Origin: Alphaproteobacteria bacterium
GTDB lineage: Bacteria; Pseudomonadota; Alphaproteobacteria; Rhodobacterales; Rhodobacteraceae
Assembly (NCBI GenBank): GCA_003331935.1
Contig: QOQE01000001.1
Coordinates: forward strand, 1-64,000
Direction of reading: 5' to 3'
Length of the DNA stretch: 64,000 nt
Part shown: in pieces, positions 30,164 through 38,737 of the stretch
Numbering within the stretch: position 1 is the first letter of the stretch
Layout of the letters: every line of letters begins with the position of its first letter
Position numbers and translations under genes: made by a program
Notes under the pieces: generated by a model
What the model was told of the DNA's origin: nothing
What the model saw: the letters and a program-made list of their open reading frames with translations, nothing else
Databases searched by the model: none

Positions 30164-31138
30164 TCATATTCCTAACTCAACCTCAGGAAATTCTATATTT
30201 GCCAAAATTCTCGAAGGGTTATCTGAAACCTTTTTATAAACCCTTAATTTTGCGGATCGTGCTCTTTTATTTCTATCAAGTTCATCAATTGCAGCAACTA
30301 CCGGTTTTTTATTTACAGGGATGAGGGATGGATAATTTTTTGAAACAAGCGGTCTGTATCTATTAATTGAAGAGGCCTTTCCTGACATTGTTTTTCCGAA
30401 GTCCTTAACAATCTTATCCTCAAGGCTGTGGAAGGTTATCACAGCAATGGTTCCTCCCCTTCTGACTTTTTTTTCCGCGAAAATCAAAGCTTTTGATAAA
30501 TCCTTTAATTCATTGTTAACAGCAATTCTAATTGCTTGGAAAGTTCTTGTTGAAGGATCCTTTTTGAAGTTTTTTGGAACAATAGCTCTTATAATTTCCG
30601 CTAATTCAAAGGTAGTATTTATTTCCTTTTTCTTTCTCTCTTCAACAATTCTATTTGCAATTTTTCGTGCTTTTCTCTCTTGTCCATAAAAGAAGATTAA
30701 ATCCGCTAAAGTCGCCTCAGAACACAGATTGACTATCTCAGAAGCAGTAGGGCCAGGCTGGTTACCCATTCTCATATCAAGAGGACCATTTTTTCTGAAG
30801 GAAAACCCTCTAGAAGGGTTATCCAAATGCATCGACGAAACTCCAAGATCTAACACAATCCCATCAATATCATCTCTATTGGTTATATCATCATTTGTTT
30901 CCATATCAGCAAAACTTTGATTGTAAAATTTTATTAAATTTCCATATTCATTTTGTATAGACTTTAAAAAAACTTTTGTTTCAGAATCTTTATCAATTGC
31001 CAAAACTTGACTCGCGCCATTTTGCAATAAAGCCCTACTGTAACCCCCGGCTCCAAAGGTACAGTCAACCCAACAACCAGTGATTGGTGTGACTAACTTT
31101 ATAAAATCTTTCAGCAGGACCGGTTCATGTGCTTCCAA
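30164..31138 (-). CDS. rsmH: 16S rRNA (cytosine1402-N4)-methyltransferase RsmH
   Basis: This 324-residue methyltransferase has the SAM-binding WVDCTFGAGGYSRALL and LAIDKDSE. Other family stretches are GIVLDLGVSSMHLD, GFSFRKNGPLDMRM, RTFQAIRIAVNNEL and ITFHSLEDKIVK. It methylates C1402 in the ribosomal P site. It is the second gene of the dcw run, 25 bp after mraZ. Confidence 0.95.
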   Translation of the reverse strand: MEAHEPVLLKDFIKLVTPITGCWVDCTFGAGGYSRALLQNGASQVLAIDKDSETKVFLKSIQNEYGNLIKFYNQSFADMETNDDITNRDDIDGIVLDLGVSSMHLDNPSRGFSFRKNGPLDMRMGNQPGPTASEIVNLCSEATLADLIFFYGQERKARKIANRIVEERKKKEINTTFELAEIIRAIVPKNFKKDPSTRTFQAIRIAVNNELKDLSKALIFAEKKVRRGGTIAVITFHSLEDKIVKDFGKTMSGKASSINRYRPLVSKNYPSLIPVNKKPVVAAIDELDRNKRARSAKLRVYKKVSDNPSRILANIEFPEVELGI

Positions 31139-31163
31139 TATCTTAATTATCTCCCAAAAATAT

Positions 31164-31661
31164 TTAATCTTGTAGCTGATCTAACTTCAAAAAAGGATTT
31201 TCATCTTCTGATAAGTTCTTAAAAGCTAGATCTAGATTATCTACCTCATTTTGATAATTTTTTGGCTCCCATATTTGAAACTTCTCACCCATACCAGCAA
31301 ATAATGCTTCGTCTTTAATCCCGATTTTCTCTTTAAGCTTAAGAGATAAAACAATTCGTCCGGTTTCATCAAGCTGCATGTATGTAGATTGAGTATTTAT
31401 AAATCTTTCAAGAATTTCTCTATCTCTTGAAAACCTTGGCATTTTACTAATGAGTTTATCAACTTTAGCTATTGCGCTTATGGTGTAGCCTTCTAAACAA
31501 TTACCTCTTACACCTCCATATACAATAACAAAGTTAGGAAAAGAGCCTCCAGTAAAGTCTGGGTCACCCTCTTCAAGAACACGACGAAAGGCCGCAGGAA
31601 CAGACACACGACCCTTAGTATCTACTTTATGTAATGATTCTCCTCTAAATTGCCTTGTCAA
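31164..31661 (-). CDS. mraZ: Transcriptional regulator MraZ
   Basis: This 165-residue protein has two tandem SpoVT/AbrB-like MraZ domains, with KGRVSVPAAFRRVL near the start and ETGRIVLSLKLKEKIG near residue 95. In E. coli and mycoplasmas MraZ binds direct repeats upstream of its own gene and controls the dcw operon. Four matching boxes are present upstream here. The start is TTG, with a full AAGGAG 8 nt before it. First gene of the division/cell-wall run. Confidence 0.94.
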   Translation of the reverse strand: MTRQFRGESLHKVDTKGRVSVPAAFRRVLEEGDPDFTGGSFPNFVIVYGGVRGNCLEGYTISAIAKVDKLISKMPRFSRDREILERFINTQSTYMQLDETGRIVLSLKLKEKIGIKDEALFAGMGEKFQIWEPKNYQNEVDNLDLAFKNLSEDENPFLKLDQLQD

Positions 31662-31733
31662 TAATAAATCTCCTTAGAGGCCTCATTCACGACCGTTTGA
31701 ATAATCGGGGAGTCAAATGGTTGTTGGCTTTGT

Positions 31734-31805
31734 GCAGACGCGATGCCTGTATTAACCTGCTTATTTTTCCTGGAAATTTTCCTCATTTTTTTTTATCGCG
31801 TCTGC
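31734..31805. repeat. 11-bp perfect inverted repeat in the mraZ leader
   Basis: GCAGACGCGAT at 31734-31744 is repeated exactly in inverse form (ATCGCGTCTGC) at 31795-31805, with 50 bp between. The arms are GC-rich in an AT-rich leader. It lies between the MraZ boxes and the mraZ start, and would be transcribed as part of the mraZ leader if the promoter is at the boxes. Confidence 0.75.
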
Positions 31806-31812
31806 CATATTA

Positions 31813-31847
31813 TGGGATATCATGGAAATTCATGGAAATCAATGGAA
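31813..31847 (+). promoter_or_regulatory. MraZ-type operator: four TGGRA boxes at 10-bp spacing
   Basis: TGGGA at 31813, then TGGAA at 31823, 31833 and 31843, each followed by five variable bases, give a strict one-turn period. This is the TGGGN-N5 layout reported for E. coli MraZ. On the mraZ coding strand the boxes read TTCCA. They sit about 150 bp before the mraZ start and within about 20 bp of the 3' end of rnpB. Function as an MraZ site is inference from pattern and place. Confidence 0.65.
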
Positions 31848-31861
31848 TATTTTAAATTTTT

Positions 31862-32218
31862 GTTGCGGATGATCTATAAGCCGGATCCTGTAAACACTAT
31901 GTGTTTGGTGACCATTCATCTCGACTTACTGTTACCAATAAGTTCTAGCGACCAACCCGGACTCTGTCTGGAATGACCGAGCTATGCTCACGAGTCCCTA
32001 TTAGGTCTTGCTCCTGGTGGGGCTTGCCATGCCTTTTTTGTTACCAAAAAAGCGGTGAGCTCTTACCTCACCTTTTCACCCTTACCTAATACTAAGGCGG
32101 TATATTTTCTGTGGCGCTTTCCCTCAAGTTGCCTTGGCCAGCTGTTAGCTGGCACCATCTTCCATGGAGTCCGGACTTTCCTCAGCTGTTAGGCTGCAGC
32201 CACCCAACCATCCGCGAT
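31862..32218 (-). ncRNA. rnpB: RNase P RNA (class A)
   Basis: The minus strand holds the universal RNase P core GAGGAAAGTCCGGACTCC (around 32165-32183), and near the 3' end ACAGGATCCGGCTTATAG. The ends pair as helix P1: GCGGATG at the 5' end (32209-32215) with CATCCGC at the 3' end (31865-31871). Length is about 357 nt. The RNA is the catalytic subunit that matures tRNA 5' ends. It fills most of the otherwise gene-free stretch between mraZ and the pseudouridine synthase gene, reads in the same direction as the dcw genes, and ends just before the MraZ boxes. Confidence 0.95.
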
Positions 32219-32256
32219 AAGATAGTTACAAGAAAAAATGGACAAATTCAATCAAT

Positions 32257-32985
32257 TTAAGTCCAATGGTTCTTTAAAACAGAATAATCTTCAAGCTTTA
32301 TTTTTTTTGAATTACCAGGTTTTAAGTTACCTAAATTAAATGGTCCAAATCTTGTCCTTATTAATCTCACAACGTTGAGACTTAAGCTAGCTAATATTTT
32401 TCTGATTTCTCTATTTTTTCCCTCGGTCAATACCATTTTTATCCACGAGTGAGAACTATTACTTTCTAAAACTCTCACAGCAATCGGTTTGTAGTTTAAT
32501 CCATCCAAGGAAAAACCTCTTTTTATGTCATTTATGTTTGAGCTTGTTAAGTGTCCTCTTATTTTCACTTCATAAACTCTTTCAACTCTATTTTTTGGTA
32601 GCTCGAGATGTCTTTTTAGTTCTCCATTATTCGTCAGAATCATCAACCCTTCAGAGTTATAATCAAGCCGACCTATAATCATTAAATGATTTAACTCACT
32701 ATCAATTAGGTCAAAAATAGTTTTTCTTCCCATTGCATCATAAGACGTACTTAGGTATCCCCTAGGTTTATGCAGCTGATATAAGGCTGTAGACATTGAC
32801 TGGCTCACAATTGTTCCGTCTAATTTCAAAATGTCTGAGGTTGTACAGTTTCTCCAAGGCTCACTTACTGTATTGCCATTTAAAGTGACCCTACCATCAA
32901 GGATCAACTTCTCAGCCTCTCTCCTTGACGCCAAGCCAGCTTTGGCCAGATACCTAGATATCCTTATCTCAGTTTTGATTGACAT
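32257..32985 (-). CDS. 23S rRNA pseudouridine synthase, RluB/RsuA family
   Basis: This 242-residue protein has an N-terminal S4 RNA-binding domain (ISRYLAKAGLASRREAEKLI, GRVTLNG). The catalytic domain has LHKPRGYLST, the active aspartate in GRLDYNSEGLMILTN, and a C-terminal TEGKNREIRK. It should isomerise a uridine in rRNA. RluB (23S U2605) is the likeliest match in alphaproteobacteria, but RsuA and RluE/F cannot be excluded by eye. It is divergent from tadA across 50 bp, and rnpB follows it in the same direction after about 38 bp. Confidence 0.85.
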   Translation of the reverse strand: MSIKTEIRISRYLAKAGLASRREAEKLILDGRVTLNGNTVSEPWRNCTTSDILKLDGTIVSQSMSTALYQLHKPRGYLSTSYDAMGRKTIFDLIDSELNHLMIIGRLDYNSEGLMILTNNGELKRHLELPKNRVERVYEVKIRGHLTSSNINDIKRGFSLDGLNYKPIAVRVLESNSSHSWIKMVLTEGKNREIRKILASLSLNVVRLIRTRFGPFNLGNLKPGNSKKIKLEDYSVLKNHWT

Positions 32986-33035
32986 AATTAAAAATTAAAC
33001 ATAAATGGTTTATAAATTTCATCTATATACATACT

Positions 33036-33512
33036 ATGATAAAAGACCAAACTATGGAATTAGCAATCCAACAAGCAAAAAGTGCTGCTGCGAGAGACGA
33101 AGTGCCTGTGGGAGCAGTTATCCAAGACGCTTCAGGAAAAATAATCGCTAAGGACAGTAATAAAACAATAGAATTATGCGACCCCACAGCACACGCTGAA
33201 ATTAATGCGATTAGAAAAGCTTGTAAGGAACGTAAAGATCTTTATTTAAATGATTGTACTATGTATGTAACTTTGGAACCATGTTCAATGTGTTTGGCGG
33301 CTATAGTTAATTCAAGACTTAAAAAGTTAATATACGGACTGCCGTCTCCTAAATATGGGGCTTTAAGTTCGAACCATTCACCTTGTCAAAGCAGAGAAAA
33401 ACTTGTTAAAAATACAGAAGTTTATGGGGGATTTTATCAATCAGAGATCTCACGGATAATGAAAGAGTTTTTTGAAGATAGAAGGGGACATTTTTTTGGA
33501 AATAGATACTGA
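33036..33512 (+). CDS. tadA: tRNA-specific adenosine-34 deaminase TadA
   Basis: This 158-residue deaminase has the zinc site HAEINAIRKA (His and the proton-shuttling Glu) and PCSMCLAAI (two Cys), with VPVGAVI before them. TadA converts A34 to inosine in the tRNA-Arg(ACG) anticodon. The first ATG at 33036 is taken; an in-frame ATG at 33054 is possible and neither has a strong ribosome-binding site. It overlaps gatC by 17 nt. Confidence 0.92.
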   Translation: MIKDQTMELAIQQAKSAAARDEVPVGAVIQDASGKIIAKDSNKTIELCDPTAHAEINAIRKACKERKDLYLNDCTMYVTLEPCSMCLAAIVNSRLKKLIYGLPSPKYGALSSNHSPCQSREKLVKNTEVYGGFYQSEISRIMKEFFEDRRGHFFGNRY

Positions 33513-33783
33513 AACAGTTAAAAAAATTGCAAGGCTCTCCCGAATTAAAATCACTAATATCGAGTCAGCTGATATACAGACCGACCTGAATAGAATTGTT
33601 GAGTTTGTTAAAAAGCTAAGTGAAGTTGATGTTAACGGTATTGGAGAGTTCAACTTTGGGAAAACATACTTAGAAGATATGAGACTGGATAGTGTTGCGG
33701 TGAGTGATAGTACTGATGACATTCTCAAAAACACAAAGAATAAAAATCAAGATTTCTTTACGGTGCCAAAAATTGTGGAATGA
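33496..33783 (+). CDS. gatC: Asp-tRNA(Asn)/Glu-tRNA(Gln) amidotransferase subunit C
   Basis: This 95-residue protein has the GatC pattern: [16 protein letters not shown] at the start, [15 protein letters not shown] in the middle, and a C-terminal tail ending FFTVPKIVE. GatC wraps GatA and GatB together. The TTG at 33496 has AAGGGG 8 nt upstream and gives the usual short N-terminus; another TTG at 33472 would add eight residues with no site. It overlaps tadA by 17 nt and gatA by ATGA. Confidence 0.92.
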   Translation: MEIDTETVKKIARLSRIKITNIESADIQTDLNRIVEFVKKLSEVDVNGIGEFNFGKTYLEDMRLDSVAVSDSTDDILKNTKNKNQDFFTVPKIVE

Positions 33784-35279
33784 ATAAAGTGAAACTTACA
33801 GAACTTGGCATAAAAGAATCACGCGACTTATTGAACAGGAAGGAAATAAGTGCTGAAGAGCTAACTAATGCATACATTCAAAACATAAAAGAGAGCTCCA
33901 AGCTGAACGCTTTTATTGAAAAAACTTTTGACAAAGCTTTAATGCAAGCCTCCGAGGCAGACAAGATAATAGGCACGGATTCTCAAAAATCTCTTTGTGG
34001 TATACCTCTCGGCATTAAAGACCTGTTTTGCTGTAAAAACGTAAAGACGCAAGCGGCCTCAAATATTTTAGACTCTTTTATACCACCATATGAAAGTACG
34101 GTTACTGATAAACTTTGGAACGAACAAGCTGTCATGTTAGGCAAACTGAATATGGATGAATTTGCCATGGGGTCATCAAATGAAACCTCAGCCTATGGAC
34201 CTGCAATCAATCCCTGGAGAATGTCTAACTCTGATGAGCCTCTTACTCCAGGAGGTTCTTCAGGAGGTTCTTCAGCAGCGGTCGCTGCAAACCTGTGTGC
34301 TGGAGCTACAGGTACAGACACTGGTGGATCGATACGACAACCAGCATCGTTTACAGGAACAGTGGGATTGAAACCTACATATGGAAGATGCTCAAGATGG
34401 GGGATTATAGCCTTTGCTTCTTCTTTCGATCAAGCTGGCCCTATTACGAAGAACGTTACGGATAGCGCAATAATGTTGAAGGCTATGTCGGGTTTCGATC
34501 CAAAAGACAGTACCTCTGCTAAAATGGAGGTGCCAGATTATGAACAGCACTTAGAAAAAGATATTAGGGGACTTCGTATAGGCCTTGCTAGAGAGTATAG
34601 TCTAAAAAAAGGTAACCCCGCGGCAGAACAGAAATGGGAACAAGCCATATCATTATTAAAGAATATGGGAGCGGAATTTGTCGAGGTTTCGTTGCCACAC
34701 ACTGAATTTGCTCTACCTACTTATTATGTGTTAGCACCGGCTGAAGCGTCATCAAATCTTGCAAGATATGATGGTGTAAGATATGGACGACGTGCTACGC
34801 TCGATACAAATGACTCAATATTAGAACTCTATGAGAAAACTAGATCAGAGGGGTTTGGAATTGAAGTTAAAAGGCGAATTCTGATTGGAACATATGTGCT
34901 CTCTTCTGGCTATTATGACGCGTACTATAAACGAGCTCAAAAAGTCAGAAGCTTAATCAAGAATGATTTTGATGAAGTTTTCAACAAAGTTGATTTAATA
35001 TTAACACCAACAACGCCTACCCCCGCATTTCCTTTGGGATCTAAAGGCACACAGGACCCCGTGGAAATGTATATGAACGATATATTCACCGTTCCTGCCA
35101 ACCTTGCAGGCCTTCCAGCCATCAGCTTGCCAGTAGGCTTGGACGACTTTGAGCTTCCATTGGGAGTGCAACTTATTGGAAATAATTGGCAAGAACCTCT
35201 GCTATTGAATGCTGCATTCAATCTTGAAAACGCATTAGCTTTTGAAAGCAAACCAAAAAATTGGTGGGCAGATGGTTAG
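33780..35279 (+). CDS. gatA: Asp-tRNA(Asn)/Glu-tRNA(Gln) amidotransferase subunit A
   Basis: This 499-residue amidase-signature protein has the catalytic Ser-cisSer-Lys set: Lys in PLGIKDLF, cis-Ser in [14 protein letters not shown], and the nucleophile Ser in [16 protein letters not shown]. It hydrolyses glutamine and passes ammonia to GatB. It overlaps gatC by 4 nt (ATGA), indicating coupling. gatB is about 32 kb away at 0.6-2.1 kb. A GatCAB pathway usually means that GlnRS, AsnRS or both are absent, but that cannot be checked here. Confidence 0.96.
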   Translation: MNKVKLTELGIKESRDLLNRKEISAEELTNAYIQNIKESSKLNAFIEKTFDKALMQASEADKIIGTDSQKSLCGIPLGIKDLFCCKNVKTQAASNILDSFIPPYESTVTDKLWNEQAVMLGKLNMDEFAMGSSNETSAYGPAINPWRMSNSDEPLTPGGSSGGSSAAVAANLCAGATGTDTGGSIRQPASFTGTVGLKPTYGRCSRWGIIAFASSFDQAGPITKNVTDSAIMLKAMSGFDPKDSTSAKMEVPDYEQHLEKDIRGLRIGLAREYSLKKGNPAAEQKWEQAISLLKNMGAEFVEVSLPHTEFALPTYYVLAPAEASSNLARYDGVRYGRRATLDTNDSILELYEKTRSEGFGIEVKRRILIGTYVLSSGYYDAYYKRAQKVRSLIKNDFDEVFNKVDLILTPTTPTPAFPLGSKGTQDPVEMYMNDIFTVPANLAGLPAISLPVGLDDFELPLGVQLIGNNWQEPLLLNAAFNLENALAFESKPKNWWADG

Positions 35280-35787
35280 GTACATCTCTTTTTTCTTTGC
35301 TTTACTACTTATTGGCTGTCAGACAGACCTCTCAAGCAACAACGAAGTAGTGAAAGGAAACTCCGATTTAAAAATTAGCGATGGGGTATTAGATCTCTCT
35401 CAATTCTCTCAAGAACAGCAAAAAGTTGAAAGAGAACAGGCTGCTAAACGAAGAGAGGCACTAAAAGCAGGGAGAGTGGTTTTAGACGCAGATGATAAAG
35501 AAAAAATTGGGGCTAAGTCGGTAAATTTGGCAGTTTTTGCACGGAGCGTATCAAACAAGGTAGGCGAAAAAATTTATTTTAGAAATTTTTTAGGTGCTGA
35601 CGGTAATCCGGGTTGTAGAAAATTCTTGAATAAAAATACCGCTCAAATTTTTTTCCTTAAAAATGGAGGTCCAAAAAACGACTACCATAACATTGATACG
35701 GATGGAGATGGTTTCGCATGCAAATGGGATCCAGAGATTTATAGAAAAATTGACTCCCTTAGTAAAAATACAGAGCCAAACAATTAG
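35272..35787 (+). CDS. Lipoprotein with excalibur-like calcium-binding motif
   Basis: This 171-residue protein starts at the ATG at 35272, inside the end of gatA (8-nt overlap). The signal peptide ends in the lipobox LLIGC (Cys about residue 16). A charged, probably helical spacer rich in E, K and Q follows. The C-terminal ~60 residues have [12 protein letters not shown] and then [16 protein letters not shown], which resemble the excalibur domain (DxDxDGxxC calcium loop with a disulphide). An in-frame ATG at 35242 would put ten polar residues before the signal and is rejected. Function is unknown; an envelope location is expected. Confidence 0.75.
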   Translation: MVRYISFFFALLLIGCQTDLSSNNEVVKGNSDLKISDGVLDLSQFSQEQQKVEREQAAKRREALKAGRVVLDADDKEKIGAKSVNLAVFARSVSNKVGEKIYFRNFLGADGNPGCRKFLNKNTAQIFFLKNGGPKNDYHNIDTDGDGFACKWDPEIYRKIDSLSKNTEPNN

Positions 35788-35807
35788 AACTTTATTCAAA
35801 CTAAAAG

Positions 35808-36859
35808 ATGCTTAACATTTTAAATCATTATTTTGGCACTAGAATTCTACACAGAATTGAGCCAGAAATGTCCCACGCAATAGCAATATGTTATTTGCGA
35901 CTTTTGAACCGACTTGTAAAAAAAAAAAAAGTATCAGTCCTGTCCTAAATACAAAAATCTGTGGGATGGAGCTGCCTTCACCTATAGGTTTAGCTGCGGG
36001 TTTTGATAAAAACGCAGAGGTCTTCAACGCTACTCTCTCTTTAGGTTTTGGTTTTGTAGAGGTAGGCACAATTACTCCTGATCCACAGACAGGTAATGGA
36101 AAACCGCGCTTATTTAGACTTCCGGACGAGGATGCTTTAATTAATAAGATGGGTTTCAATAATAAAGGCATGTTATATGCCTCAAGAACTATCCGAAAGC
36201 CTAAGTTAGGGATTGTAGGTGTCAATATAGGTGCCAACGCCAAAAGCATTAATAAGGTTATGGACTATTCAACTATTTTTGAATTTCTAGCTCATCTATT
36301 TGATTACGTCACGATAAATGTATCCTCACCAAACACTAAGAATCTAAGAGACTTACAAAAACCTGAAGTACTAGAAAAGATATTGCAGAACGTTACCACC
36401 ATAAATCTTTCGCTAAAGAAGCAAGTGCCTATTTTTATTAAAATCGCACCAGACCTTACTGAAAATAACGTGACTGAAATCCTAAATGTGTGCGAGGAAA
36501 ATAAGGTGTCCGGTCTAATCGCAACCAACACTACAATAAGCCCAAGAACCTTAAAAAAACCTAAAAGTTTTAAAGGGGGCTTATCTGGCAAACCACTTTT
36601 TAAGCCATCAAATAAAATATTGAAATTACTAGCAAAAAGAAAAAAGCCAACAACAGCTCTTATCGGAGTAGGCGGTATATTTTCAGCATCAGACGTATAC
36701 GAAAAAATAAGATTGGGCGCATCAGCTGTTCAAATCTATTCTGGCTTTGTTTATAAGGGACCAATGCATATAAAGAAAATAGAGATGGAGCTTGAAAATC
36801 TTCTATTAAATGACGGCTATGCCTCTATAGATAGGGCTGTGGGAGCTTCAATTAGATGA
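35808..36859 (+). CDS. pyrD: Dihydroorotate dehydrogenase (quinone), class 2, split by a frameshift
   Basis: From 35888 the frame encodes most of PyrD: PIGLAAGFDKNAEV, EVGTITPDPQTGNGKPRLFR, INKMGFNNKG, VNIGANAK, the class 2 serine in NVSSPNTKNLRDLQ, and LIGVGGIFSASD. The missing N-terminus lies in another frame, starting at the ATG at 35808, and reads RIEPEMSHAIAI, which matches the class 2 'PExAH' helix that binds the quinone-side membrane surface. The two frames meet at 13 A (35918-35930); one extra A joins them into about 350 residues, the normal length. As written, the first frame stops at 35948. PyrD oxidises dihydroorotate in pyrimidine synthesis, so loss would be costly. Sequencing error, slippage or real mutation are all open. 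Confidence 0.88.
35918..35930. repeat. Run of 13 A inside pyrD
   Basis: An uninterrupted A13 homopolymer marks the exact point where the two pyrD reading frames meet. Such runs are prone to replication and RNA polymerase slippage and to sequencing miscounts. Confidence 0.95.
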
Positions 36860-38170
36860 GAAGGACTTTTTGATCCGGTCCAGTTTTGTCCATAAAGTGA
36901 AAGCTCTTACCATATTAAATACTACAATAGAAGTCCATAAGCCTATGTTTGCCATGAGAGGAATAAAAGCAATTATGCAAATAAAAAAAATTGTAGAAGA
37001 TTGAATCATCGCAATTCTTATTTCTTTGCCCCTCGCTGCGCCAAGGAAAATCCCATCGTAAATATAAGAAAAGACACTAACAATAGGCATTATTGATATC
37101 CATATTATAAACTGGTAACAAATTACTCTTACCGGTTCGATAGAAGTCATTAAATCGATCACCAAATACCCAAAGAAATAGAGGGAGATACCAATAAAGC
37201 TTGAAAATATAAAGCCAATCTTTAAAGCAGAGCGCATCACTTTCTTAAATAGCTCATCTCTCCGTTGACCTATCGCCTCGCCTACCAAAATCTCAGAAGA
37301 GAAGGCGACTCCGTCGAGTGCATAAGCTGCAAGATAAGTTATTTGTAACAATATATGATTTGCGGCCAGTGTTTCAGAACCAAAAAGTGTGCCGAAGATA
37401 AGGTAAGATAAAAAAACAGCCTGTAGAAGTGTTGACCTTATAACGATATCTAAATTCAAAAGAATAAAAGGTCGCCACTTGTTTGATAAAAAAATGGCTC
37501 TCCTTTTTACTTGTTCTTTATCAAATAAAGATTCTCTACACAAATAAACGCCTAGAGCAAAGCCGAAGAATTCGGCTAGTATTGTAGCGTAGGCAACACC
37601 AGCGATCCCTAAATAAAGAAACTTTACAAAAATAATATCTAGTACAATGTTCAAAACATTTACGGCCAACAATAAGCAAAGGGAATGAAAGGTTTTACCC
37701 ATACCAAATAGCCAGCCAACAAATACAAACATGGAAATAGCAAAAGGTGCCGCAAGAACTCTTATCGACATATATTGCATTGCAAAATTCTCGGCACTAA
37801 CGTTACCTTCTAAAAAATAGAAGATGGCAGAAAACAACATATAGTGAATTGTTATCAAGCCAAATCCACCTATACCTGCGATAATAAGGCCCCTAACTAA
37901 TATACTACTCACTTCAACATTTTGGTTTGAGCCACGTGCTTGGGCAACCAGACCCGTTATACCCATTCTTAAAAACCCAAAAAACCAGTAGATAGATCCC
38001 ATCAAAACTGCCCCCATGGAAATGCCAGCAAGAACATCAAGATTGTCTAATTGACCAATTACAGCAGTGTCTGTTAGACCTAGTAATGGAATAGAGACAT
38101 TTGCCAAGATTATGGGGTAAGCAAGTGTCAATACTCTTTTATCGGTTTTTGTTAAAGGTTGCCTGAGCAT
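36848..38170 (-). CDS. MATE family efflux transporter
   Basis: This 440-residue membrane protein has about twelve hydrophobic segments in two similar halves. It has the MATE-type LGLTDTAVIGQL early and the internal repeat region with ALDGVAFSSEILVGEAIGQ, a DinF-like pattern. Such proteins export drugs or metabolites using a proton or sodium gradient. The substrate is unknown. It converges on pyrD with a 12-bp overlap of the coding ends. Confidence 0.9.
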   Translation of the reverse strand: MLRQPLTKTDKRVLTLAYPIILANVSIPLLGLTDTAVIGQLDNLDVLAGISMGAVLMGSIYWFFGFLRMGITGLVAQARGSNQNVEVSSILVRGLIIAGIGGFGLITIHYMLFSAIFYFLEGNVSAENFAMQYMSIRVLAAPFAISMFVFVGWLFGMGKTFHSLCLLLAVNVLNIVLDIIFVKFLYLGIAGVAYATILAEFFGFALGVYLCRESLFDKEQVKRRAIFLSNKWRPFILLNLDIVIRSTLLQAVFLSYLIFGTLFGSETLAANHILLQITYLAAYALDGVAFSSEILVGEAIGQRRDELFKKVMRSALKIGFIFSSFIGISLYFFGYLVIDLMTSIEPVRVICYQFIIWISIMPIVSVFSYIYDGIFLGAARGKEIRIAMIQSSTIFFICIIAFIPLMANIGLWTSIVVFNMVRAFTLWTKLDRIKKSFSSN

Positions 38171-38225
38171 TCTTTATTCATAAGAAAATAAAATTTTAAA
38201 AAATTCAGTTGACCATCTAGACGCT

Positions 38226-38254
38226 TTGACAATAGTATCTAAAAAATTTAACTT
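38226..38254 (+). promoter_or_regulatory. Candidate promoter of the MerR/beta-oxidation operon
   Basis: A consensus -35 TTGACA (38226-38231) is followed after 17 bp by a weak -10 TAACTT (38249-38254). The -10 overlaps the dyad described separately, so regulator binding there would be expected to block or modulate it. Confidence 0.4.
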
Positions 38255-38269
38255 TACGTAAACGTCAAG
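38252..38269 (+). promoter_or_regulatory. Dyad operator, probably for the downstream MerR-type regulator
   Basis: CTTTACGTA-AACGTCAAG is an 18-bp dyad with seven of nine half-site positions symmetric (core TACGT/ACGTC). It resembles, from memory, the ACGT-rich sites described for LiuR-type MerR regulators of acyl-CoA catabolism. It lies 23 bp before the regulator's start codon. Confidence 0.5.
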
Positions 38270-38292
38270 AAATATAAGCTGGAGGTAGTTCA

Positions 38293-38715
38293 ATGAATGT
38301 AATTTCCACAAAAAACAAGGAAGATAAAGTTAACACTATCACTGAAATGTGTAAACTGTTCCAGGTAAGCGCACGAACACTAAGATTTTACGAATCAAAA
38401 GAGCTATTATTCCCAATCAGAAGAGGTCAACATCGCTTATTCACTAAGAGCGACAGAGGAAGAATGAAATTAATTATGCAGGGTAAAAGATTTGGGTTTA
38501 GCCTAGAAGAAATAAGGCAGTTGCTAAATCTATATAATTTTGGTGATCATCGTACAAGACAAATCAAACAAACTTACCAACTTGGTTTAAAAAGACTATC
38601 TTCAATGGAGCAACAAAAAAAAGAGTTGGGCCTAGCTATAAAAGATCTAAAGACCCAACTTCAACTCTGTAAAGACTTGCTTCTTAAAAGGGGCGCAGAC
38701 GCTCAAGATTTATAA
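38293..38715 (+). CDS. MerR family regulator, LiuR-like
   Basis: This 140-residue protein has the MerR winged helix-turn-helix: ITEMCKLFQVSARTLRFYESKELLFPIR, then RRGQHRLFTKSDRGRMKLIMQGKRFGFSLEEI. A C-terminal dimerisation coiled coil follows. There is no cysteine pattern of metal-sensing members. The GKRFGFSLEEIRQLL stretch and the following acyl-CoA genes fit LiuR-like regulators of branched-chain or fatty acid breakdown, where an acyl-CoA is thought to be the ligand. GGAGGT lies 6 nt before the ATG. A dyad stands just upstream, so self-regulation is likely. Confidence 0.85.
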   Translation: MNVISTKNKEDKVNTITEMCKLFQVSARTLRFYESKELLFPIRRGQHRLFTKSDRGRMKLIMQGKRFGFSLEEIRQLLNLYNFGDHRTRQIKQTYQLGLKRLSSMEQQKKELGLAIKDLKTQLQLCKDLLLKRGADAQDL

Positions 38716-38737
38716 CTTAAACTTCGAAAGACAAACT

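Noticed and set aside
31813-31847. The 10-bp repeats as a CRISPR array or microsatellite
   Set aside because: Units are 10 bp with only TGGRA well kept and no spacers; the position before mraZ fits an operator better.
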